From JAJYIV01 sp964616135 (lineage in GTDB: Bacteria > Patescibacteriota > Patescibacteriia > UBA9934 > GWF2-40-263), in the NCBI GenBank assembly GCA_964616135.1, contig CAZTTQ010000018.1, positions 1 through 15,933 of the forward strand: DNA of 15,933 nucleotides. The letters are read 5' to 3'. The notes beneath the pieces were generated by a model, which saw only the letters and a program-made list of their open reading frames with translations, made no database searches and was not told the origin of the DNA. A program made the position numbers and the translations under genes. The first letter of the stretch is position 1; every line of letters begins with the position of its first letter. Positions 1 through 5,856 of this stretch are shown here, piece by piece.

Positions 1-642
1 CGCGGCACACCGTTCTTCGCCCTGCGTCTCCTGCCCGAGGTGGTAGACCACGACTTCGTCGTGGACATGCCGGATGGGTCGCAAGCAACGGTCCTGGCAT
101 ACCGGGACCGCAACCTGTTCGACTGGACGCTCGCGGACGTGATCCGCGAGTATCCGGAAGGGATCGAGCCGCAAGCCATGGCGTGGATGTGGAACCGCCT
201 CCTCACGCTTCTCACCTGGCTGCACAGTACGGGCGTAGCCCACGGGGCCATCGTGCCGGAACACGTCCTCCTGCACGTGCCGATCCACGGCGCCCTGTTG
301 TTGGACTGGAGCTACGCGGCGACCTTCGGTAAGCCGTTGAACGCACTGCCGGGATGCGACGTCACCCGTCCGGGAAACGTCGCGTCCGCCGCCGCTGACG
401 TCACCATGTCGGCCCGCTGCATGATCAAGGCGCTGGGTGGGGATCCGGCTTCCGGGGACCTGCCCGGCTCCGTGCCCCGGCCCATCGCGGAGTTCCTCCG
501 CATCCAGGCCTGGCTCAATCCGACGCGCCTTCCGCCCCACAGCGCGGCGGACGTCGAGACGCGGTTCGAACACGTGACGAAAACGGTCTATGGGCCGCGA
601 AAGTACCGTCCGTTTCACATGCCCCGCCCGTCACAGGGATGA
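1..642 (+). CDS. Protein kinase-like (pseudokinase) protein, 5'-truncated
   Basis: The reading frame is open from base 1, so the true start lies off the window; 213 residues are visible, ending in TGA at 640-642. A GTG at 40 could serve as an internal start but cuts into the fold. The segment LHSTGVAHGAIVPEHVLL followed by ALLLDWSYA lines up with the catalytic loop (HRDxKPxNxLL) and DFG motif of the protein kinase fold. The HRD aspartate is Ala, the lysine is Val, the asparagine is His, and DFG reads DWS. Catalysis by the usual route therefore looks unlikely, and a pseudokinase or another kinase-fold enzyme is the best reading. The N-lobe is missing, so an ATP-binding lysine cannot be checked. 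It lies 55 nt upstream of a VWA gene on the same strand, presumably in one operon. The kinase-fold assignment is inferred from these motifs only. Confidence 0.6.
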   Translation, partial: RGTPFFALRLLPEVVDHDFVVDMPDGSQATVLAYRDRNLFDWTLADVIREYPEGIEPQAMAWMWNRLLTLLTWLHSTGVAHGAIVPEHVLLHVPIHGALLLDWSYAATFGKPLNALPGCDVTRPGNVASAAADVTMSARCMIKALGGDPASGDLPGSVPRPIAEFLRIQAWLNPTRLPPHSAADVETRFEHVTKTVYGPRKYRPFHMPRPSQG

Positions 643-697
643 GCGGGGATCCTGGCCGCGAGGCCATCACGCAACAACGCAGAGAGGAAGGTGAAGC

Positions 698-1669
698 ATG
701 GGTGGAGGAACGTACGATAACGCCGCGCACGTCGCCATGGCCGCGACGCGGGCTTCGTTGCCCCGGGAAAAGGTCTTCCGGGAACGGGGCCTGCACCCGA
801 CGATGGACCCCCGGGGCGTGAGGTTCCGGGAAAGCCGCGACAGCGCAGCCCATCCGGATTCGGTCGGCATCATCTTCGACGTCGACCAGACGGGCTCGAT
901 GGGTCACATCCCCGATTTCCTGGCCAAAGAGGACCTGCCCCGGTTCATGCGGTACGTCCTGGAAATGGGCGCCCTGCGCGACCCGCAGATCCTCTTCATG
1001 GGAACCGGCGATGCCGAGAGCAACGAGCACGAGGAGGGGCCGCTGCAGGTCGGTCAGTTCGAGTCCGAAGGCGGACTCATGGACCAGTGGCTGACCCGCA
1101 TCTACCTCGAGGGTAAGGGCGGCGGCAACGACGGCGAGAGCTACGACCTGGCACTGTACTTCGCTGCCCGGCACACCAGAATGGACTGCTGGGAGAAGCG
1201 CGGCCGCAAGGGCTACTTCTTCCTCTCCGCCGACGAACCGCATTTCCCGCGCGTCCGCGCGAACGTGGTCAAGCGCGTCATCGGGGACGAGCTCGAGCGC
1301 GACATTCCGTTCAAGGAGCTGGTGGAGGAGGTCTCGAGGACCTTCCACCCGTTCCTGCTCATCCCGGACCTCGAGCGGGCCAACCGCGTCGCCTCCCAGT
1401 GGACGCCGGCGCTCGGCGATCACGTCATCAGCCAGGAGTCCCCCGAGGACACGGCGGCGGTCGCCGCGACCCTCATCGGGCTCACCGAAGGGACGCTGAA
1501 GGACCTCGAGGCCTCCGGCAAGGCGCTCAAGGACCTGGGCCAAGAGCGCGGGCAAATTGCCCGCGTCCTCCGCGCCGTGGAGCCGTACGCCGCAGTGATC
1601 GGCCGTGGCGGCGAGCGGCGAGCCGTCCAGAACTCGGAGAGCGAGCCGCCGCGCTCCCGCCGCCGCTAG
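698..1669 (+). CDS. VWA-domain protein with intact MIDAS motif
   Basis: This is a 323-residue protein with no signal peptide or membrane segment, so it is probably cytosolic. A von Willebrand A fold starts near residue 55: hydrophobic SVGIIFDVDQTGSMG carries the metal-ion-dependent adhesion site D63-x-T65-x-S67. Further conserved-looking stretches are GTGDAESNE (102-110), PLQVGQFESE (115-124) and GGGNDGESYDLALYFAARHT (141-160); the last is likely to bring the remaining metal-site residues. The C-terminal 60 residues are charged and low-complexity, ending in PPRSRRR. A good ribosome binding site (AGGAAGG, about 684-692) fixes the ATG at 698. VWA proteins of this kind usually scaffold metal-dependent protein-protein contacts, and the partners here are likely the pseudokinase before it and the PurA-like enzyme after it. 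The substrate or partner is unknown. Confidence 0.8.
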   Translation: MGGGTYDNAAHVAMAATRASLPREKVFRERGLHPTMDPRGVRFRESRDSAAHPDSVGIIFDVDQTGSMGHIPDFLAKEDLPRFMRYVLEMGALRDPQILFMGTGDAESNEHEEGPLQVGQFESEGGLMDQWLTRIYLEGKGGGNDGESYDLALYFAARHTRMDCWEKRGRKGYFFLSADEPHFPRVRANVVKRVIGDELERDIPFKELVEEVSRTFHPFLLIPDLERANRVASQWTPALGDHVISQESPEDTAAVAATLIGLTEGTLKDLEASGKALKDLGQERGQIARVLRAVEPYAAVIGRGGERRAVQNSESEPPRSRRR

Positions 1670-1683
1670 GCGGCACACACCTG

Positions 1684-1720
1684 CGGGGACGGCGGCATTT
1701 CCGCGCCGTCCCCGTTTTTT
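1684..1720 (+). terminator. Intrinsic terminator-like hairpin between VWA and PurA-like genes
   Basis: A perfect 11-bp stem is formed by CGGGGACGGCG (1684-1694) and CGCCGTCCCCG (1704-1714) around a 9-nt loop, followed by six T (1715-1720). The ribosome binding site of the next gene begins about 9 bases later, leaving no room for a promoter. The hairpin therefore probably attenuates read-through into the PurA-like gene rather than ending the unit. Confidence 0.8.
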
Positions 1721-1738
1721 CTTTCCCCGGAGGTACCC

Positions 1739-3139
1739 ATGCACGCAGAACGGACGTCCGTCATCATTGCCGACTTGGGCTACGGTGACGCCGGCAAGGG
1801 CGCGGTCACGGACAACCGCGTGCGTGCCCTTGGAGCCCACACGGTCATCCGCTACAACGGCGGTGCCCAGGCGGCCCACAACGTGGTCACGCCCGACGGT
1901 CGCCAGCACGTGTTCTCCCAGTTTGGCGCGGGCACTTTCGTGCCCGGCGTCCGCACACACCTCTCCCGCTTCATGCTGGTCCAGCCGCATGCCCTCCTTG
2001 AGGAGGCGCGCGTACTCGCCGATGTCGGCGTAACGGACGCGCTGGACCGCCTGACGATCGACCGCGACGCCCTGCTCATTTCCCCGTTCCAACGTGCGGC
2101 CAACCGCCTGAAGGAGCTCATGCGCGCGGACGGACGCCACGGCAGCTGCGGCATGGGCATTGGTGAAACGGCCGCGGACGCGCTGCAGCTTGGCACGTCC
2201 GCGCTCCGCGTCGGGGATCTCCTGGATCCACCGGTTCTGCGGCGCAAAGCGCACCTCATCGCGGTGCGTAAGTACCACCAGGTCCGCGGCCTCATGGACG
2301 AGCTGCGCGGGCTTCCTGCCGCCGCCCCCGAGATCGCGGTCTTCGAAGACCGCGGCTTCGTCACCGCATGGACGGACGACCTCCGTGCGTGCACGGACCG
2401 GATCCGGATCGTGGACGGCGACCGTCTGGGAACGTTCCTCCGGGAACCAGGCACGGTCGTATTCGAAGGGGCACAAGGCGTGCTCCTGGACGAGTGGCGG
2501 GGCTTCCACCCCTTCACGACCTGGAGCACCTGTACTCCTGAAAACGCGCTCACCCTGCTGCAGGAGCACGCCTACGACGGGCGTGTCAAACGTATGGGCG
2601 TCCTGCGCGCGTACGCAACCCGCCACGGTCCCGGCCCCTTCGTCACGGAGGACCGCGAGCTGAGCCGCCGCTTGCCGGACGCATTCAACGTCCGGAGCGA
2701 CTGGCAACGCAGCTTCCGCGTCGGATGGCTCGACGCCGTCGCCGCGCGATACGCCGCGCAAGCATGCGGCGGCATCCATTCCCTGTCCGTATCCTGCCTG
2801 GATCGGCTCCGGGGATGGCCCGTCTGGCGGCTCTGCAGCGCCTATCGTCTGCATCAAGCGGAGGGTGCGGAACGGTTCTTCACCCTCAAGCCGGGCGACC
2901 CGTCCTGCGCCACGAACATCCGCCTCGGCCCCGCGCGCGACCTGGAATACCAGGCAGCGCTGACCGAGTGGCTCCTGCGAGCACAGCCAATCTACGATGT
3001 CACGTCCGCCGCGCCCGGATGCGACGCGCGCTCGGACGCCCATCTGCAGGCCATCGCGACGGCCCTTGGCATCCCCGTGCGGACTGCGGGATTCGGCCCG
3101 TCATCCGCTGACCGGCGCGACGTCCGCTTCGATCCCTGA
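1739..3139 (+). CDS. Divergent adenylosuccinate synthetase (PurA) homologue
   Basis: This is a 466-residue protein related over most of its length to PurA, which joins IMP and aspartate using GTP. Matches include the glycine-rich loop GYGDAGKG (14-21, standard GDEGKGK) with the catalytic Asp at D17, and GGAQAAHN (41-48, standard GGxNAGHT) keeping the catalytic His at H47. HGSCGMGIGE (134-143) sits at the GIGP site, and FEGAQGVLLD (242-251) is intact. GVLRAYATRHGPGPF (287-301) corresponds to the aspartate-binding loop, and GWLDAVAARYAA with LSVSCLDRLRGWPVW matches the C-terminal dimer region. Differences from housekeeping PurA are E to A in the P-loop, G to A before H47, GIGP to GIGE, and a longer C-terminus. 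A strong GGAGG (1729-1733) sets the ATG. It may act on a different nucleotide or acceptor. Biosynthetic PurA is the alternative, but the divergence and the pseudokinase/VWA neighbours argue against it. Confidence 0.75.
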   Translation: MHAERTSVIIADLGYGDAGKGAVTDNRVRALGAHTVIRYNGGAQAAHNVVTPDGRQHVFSQFGAGTFVPGVRTHLSRFMLVQPHALLEEARVLADVGVTDALDRLTIDRDALLISPFQRAANRLKELMRADGRHGSCGMGIGETAADALQLGTSALRVGDLLDPPVLRRKAHLIAVRKYHQVRGLMDELRGLPAAAPEIAVFEDRGFVTAWTDDLRACTDRIRIVDGDRLGTFLREPGTVVFEGAQGVLLDEWRGFHPFTTWSTCTPENALTLLQEHAYDGRVKRMGVLRAYATRHGPGPFVTEDRELSRRLPDAFNVRSDWQRSFRVGWLDAVAARYAAQACGGIHSLSVSCLDRLRGWPVWRLCSAYRLHQAEGAERFFTLKPGDPSCATNIRLGPARDLEYQAALTEWLLRAQPIYDVTSAAPGCDARSDAHLQAIATALGIPVRTAGFGPSSADRRDVRFDP

Positions 3140-3146
3140 CGCTTCA

Positions 3147-3184
3147 CCGCCCCTTCCCCTCGTGGAACGGGCGGCGTTTTTTTT
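3147..3184 (+). terminator. Intrinsic terminator of the + strand unit
   Basis: CCGCCC (3147-3152) pairs with GGGCGG (3169-3174). Inside it TTCC (3154-3157) pairs with GGAA (3164-3167) across a single C-C mismatch, giving a long stem with a small loop. Eight T follow (3177-3184). It begins 8 bases after the stop of the PurA-like gene. Confidence 0.85.
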
Positions 3185-3193
3185 ACCCAAACG

Positions 3194-3220
3194 AAAAGCG
3201 GTCCTATTTGGACCGCTTTT
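3194..3220 (-). terminator. Symmetric hairpin ending the minus-strand cohesin gene (probably bidirectional)
   Basis: A perfect 11-bp stem is formed by AAAAGCGGTCC (3194-3204) and GGACCGCTTTT (3210-3220) with loop TATTT. Because it starts with A4 and ends with T4, it can act in either direction. The arm at 3210-3220 lies inside the last codons of the minus-strand cohesin gene, whose stop codon (3204-3206) sits at the loop edge. Confidence 0.8.
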
Positions 3221-4982
3221 GCTTGCGCGCAAGGCTGCGCGCTTCTTCCACTTCCTGTTCGATCAGCTTTTCGGACCAGTCCAAGGTACGGCGCAAATGG
3301 CGGGTGATTTTTTCTTCTTCCGCCGTGAGCTCACGCTTGTTCTTGGCGCGTTCGATTAGCTTCAGCTGCTTTTGTGTATCCTCACGCAACGAATCAAAGG
3401 CCTCATGTACGGTTTCTTGCAGTTCTTGGAACTTGCGGACCAGCTTGTCCCCCTCTTTCTTTTCTTTCCGGCGGTCGCCGAGCATGATCAGGCACAGGAT
3501 GGCCATCAGGATGGCGAGGAGCAGGAACAGGGTAAAGAGCAGCCAGTTGAACGCGGGACGGTCCTGGACATGGAACAGCAGATCTTCCGTCCAACCGCTT
3601 TCACGGCCCGACAGATCCTTTACCTTGGCGCTCACCGCGTACGAACCGACGGAGAGGCGCTTGGGCGAAGTGAAGCCGAACCGGCCAATCTTGTCCGCAC
3701 TGGCCTCAAAGGTCAGAGCATCTTCTCCCGACGGCGTCAGGCGCACGGTGATTGTGCCGTCTGGGATTGTCTCCCCCAGGACGCGCAGTGACTCATCTGA
3801 GTAGACGACGTCCGGCACGTCCGTCAGGCGCGGCGGTTCAATGGCGGAGATGGTGACCTTTAGAGGTGTTTCCGCGGAGACGTTGCCAGCGCGGTCCACC
3901 GCGCGCGTCACCACCGCATGTTCACCCGTAGCGAGGGGCGGGAGCGTGGCTTCCGTCTCCCCGTCCTTGGCGGCGGCGAACTTGAGGAATGGCTGGCCGT
4001 CCACTGCCACTTCAAACCGTTCCAAACCGGACAGTGCGTCCGACGACTTCAGGAACAACTTGGTTCCGGCTAACTCACGGACCTGCGGGGCCGTGGGCGG
4101 GGCCGTGTCCACCTGGAAGCGGAAGTGCGACGTCGGTCCCCAGCCGCTGCCGTTCTGTAATTTCACGTGGAAGTACCAAGTACCGTCATCCACGTCTTTG
4201 TAGTCGTACTTGGAGAACACGCCGTCGGAACGCGTCCCAGGGTCCCGCTTTTCGTCTCGGTCCGCCAATACGTTCACCCCCGTGATGCCTGCAGGCATAG
4301 CCCAGGCAAACGCAGGGTTTTTGATGTTGTACCAAGCGTCCGGGTCCGGGTGGGTGGAAGAACTGACAGTTGGCGCGCCCGGCACGCTGCGGGACGGCGT
4401 GGGTGCGGGAGGAGCGGGCGTCGAAGGCGGTTCCGCCGGCTGCCCGGCCGCGGGCGGCGACGTCGCCGTAGTGCCGTCGATGACGGCAAAAGTGCCGTGG
4501 CCGAACCCGGCGAGGATGTTGGTCCCTTCGCCGTCGTTGGCAAGCACCGTCCCGTCCGTAAACCGCACGGGTACGGTCCCTGATTTCTTTGCCTTGAACG
4601 TGAGTGTGATGATCTTGCCGCCGTTGCCAGTAAATCCTGGATTCAGCACGATCCCCTCAAAGTTGGCGGTGCCTCGGCCGTTAGAGAAGCTGGGGTCCTG
4701 CACCCACAAGCTGGTAATGCCCGTTTTGGCGAGGGCGGTCACTTCTACTTGATCTTCTGGAAAGGTGATGGTGCCGCTGTACGCGTTAACCGCTTGGTCT
4801 GAGTTGACGTACACGCCGACCGTGAACGTTTGACCAACCTTGTACGTGCCGTTGGCGGGAGACAAGTAGAGACTGGCCGCGTCCGCAGCGGATGGGAACA
4901 AGAAAAGGCACGCCGTCGCAAAGACGGCGGCCTTAACGGCCGTAAAGAATTTCGTCAGCGTCTCCCCCGTTTGTTCCCCCAT
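3204..4982 (-). CDS. Membrane-anchored cohesin-domain protein with Ig-like repeats and cytosolic coiled-coil tail
   Basis: This is a 592-residue surface protein. A signal peptide (about 1-36, hydrophobic core AAVFATACLFLF, cleavage near ADA-AS) is followed by a cohesin-like domain (about 37-165; features VGVYVNSDQAVNAYSG and GIVLNPGFTGNGGK). A Pro/Ala/Ser/Thr-rich linker (about 172-205) comes next. Three beta-sandwich Ig or FN3-like regions follow (about 210-295, 300-380 and 383-475; note DGTWYFHVKLQNGSGWG and RAVDRAGN). Then come one transmembrane helix (about 478-502) and a charged, helical cytosolic tail of about 90 residues. The ATG at 4982 is chosen over one at 5030 because GGAGGG lies 9 nt upstream and the signal peptide then starts correctly. 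It overlaps the preceding cohesin gene by 28 nt. Cohesins bind dockerins with calcium-dependent high affinity, and a dockerin protein is encoded two genes upstream. The long cytosolic tail is unusual for a simple anchor. Confidence 0.82.
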   Translation of the reverse strand: MGEQTGETLTKFFTAVKAAVFATACLFLFPSAADAASLYLSPANGTYKVGQTFTVGVYVNSDQAVNAYSGTITFPEDQVEVTALAKTGITSLWVQDPSFSNGRGTANFEGIVLNPGFTGNGGKIITLTFKAKKSGTVPVRFTDGTVLANDGEGTNILAGFGHGTFAVIDGTTATSPPAAGQPAEPPSTPAPPAPTPSRSVPGAPTVSSSTHPDPDAWYNIKNPAFAWAMPAGITGVNVLADRDEKRDPGTRSDGVFSKYDYKDVDDGTWYFHVKLQNGSGWGPTSHFRFQVDTAPPTAPQVRELAGTKLFLKSSDALSGLERFEVAVDGQPFLKFAAAKDGETEATLPPLATGEHAVVTRAVDRAGNVSAETPLKVTISAIEPPRLTDVPDVVYSDESLRVLGETIPDGTITVRLTPSGEDALTFEASADKIGRFGFTSPKRLSVGSYAVSAKVKDLSGRESGWTEDLLFHVQDRPAFNWLLFTLFLLLAILMAILCLIMLGDRRKEKKEGDKLVRKFQELQETVHEAFDSLREDTQKQLKLIERAKNKRELTAEEEKITRHLRRTLDWSEKLIEQEVEEARSLARKQKRSK

Positions 4983-5854
4983 AAGGCGATCCCTCCACCG
5001 AGGACCGTTATGGTTACCAGTATACCCCAAAGAAGTTTTTGTTCATACCACGACGCCGGGAACCGCGCCGGTAATTCCGCCACGCGCTGGTTTCCCGCAC
5101 GGTCCGTCACGCGGACGAATACGCGGCTGCGTCCATCCTGCCGCTCAAGACGGTACGGACTTTCCGCCAAGCGCCAGTGCGGGCGGACGAACCAGGAACG
5201 GACGCTGTCCGCGGCCGGCCCTTCCCATACCTCATATTGGCCCACGCCTGACTGTTTGTCTTCCGCGACAAACGCCGCAAACCAAGCACCGTCAAACAAG
5301 TTCGGGTCTGACGCAAGCGACGGTGTGAATGTCTCCGGCGCTTCCTTATCCGTCGGAAGCAGGAATGCCGGCTGCGGCCCGTTCGCCTTGATCTCCAGAG
5401 AAATGGGCGCCGGACGGACGTCTGCTGCCGTTCCCGCACCATCATTACGCAACACGGACACCTGCGTGGCGTCCAATGTGGCGTTCCCCGCGTTCACTGC
5501 CTCGAATGTCAGGGAAAACAGCGCGCCACGGTCCCCCGAGAATCCGCCAGGGATGATACCGGCGAACCGGACGTCGCCCGGGTCCGCCAACCGCGGCTGC
5601 TCCACCCAAAAATTCACCACGGAACCAGCAGGGCGAATATCCGTTAGTTTCAACAGGTTCGCCGGATATCGGATATTCCCCTCTACCGCGTTCACGGATT
5701 CCCCGTCGCTCCCCAGAAATACACCGACGTCCACAGCAGCCCCTGTTCCAAAGGACGGACCGGGCGTGCCGAAATAGACCTGTGCCGCCTGCGCGGGCAG
5801 TGCGCAGGCCAGGCCCAAGGCTGCCACGATCCATTGTATCCCGCGTGTACGCAT
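4955..5854 (-). CDS. Membrane-anchored cohesin-domain protein
   Basis: This is a 299-residue protein with a signal peptide (1-24, hydrophobic core IVAALGLACAL, cleavage near AQA-A). A cohesin-like domain follows (about 25-155; VDVGVFLGSDGESVNAVEG, GIIPGGFSGDRG and SLTFEAVNAGNATL match the same landmarks as the neighbouring cohesin protein). An Ig-like region (about 180-258, ending FVRVTDRAGNQ) leads to a C-terminal transmembrane helix (about 273-292) with a short basic cytosolic end, NKRGRR. This is a tail-anchored outward-facing layout. The ATG at 5854 is preferred over an in-frame TTG at 5869 because it begins directly at the signal peptide and lies 2 nt past the stop of the dockerin gene. 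No Shine-Dalgarno sequence is visible, so translational coupling is likely. It looks like a shorter tandem paralogue of the next gene and probably offers a second docking site for the dockerin protein. Confidence 0.82.
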   Translation of the reverse strand: MRTRGIQWIVAALGLACALPAQAAQVYFGTPGPSFGTGAAVDVGVFLGSDGESVNAVEGNIRYPANLLKLTDIRPAGSVVNFWVEQPRLADPGDVRFAGIIPGGFSGDRGALFSLTFEAVNAGNATLDATQVSVLRNDGAGTAADVRPAPISLEIKANGPQPAFLLPTDKEAPETFTPSLASDPNLFDGAWFAAFVAEDKQSGVGQYEVWEGPAADSVRSWFVRPHWRLAESPYRLERQDGRSRVFVRVTDRAGNQRVAELPARFPASWYEQKLLWGILVTITVLGGGIALWGNKRGRR

Positions 5855-5856
5855 AA

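Noticed and set aside
515..3043. Long open frame (842 codons) on the minus strand opposite the VWA and PurA-like genes
   Set aside because: Its translation is Arg/Gly/Ala/Val-rich without recognisable motifs, and it is antisense to two genes with clear motifs and ribosome sites. High GC makes such shadow frames common.
1739..3139. Reading the PurA-like gene as a PurZ (2-aminoadenine) enzyme
   Set aside because: The fold allows it, but the catalytic Asp of PurA is retained and no other 2-aminoadenine pathway gene (such as a DatZ-type phosphohydrolase) is visible, so the claim would be unsupported.
4983..5030. Upstream ATG for the long cohesin protein
   Set aside because: It would place polar residues before the signal peptide and lengthen the overlap with the preceding gene, while ATG 4982 has a GGAGGG ribosome site.
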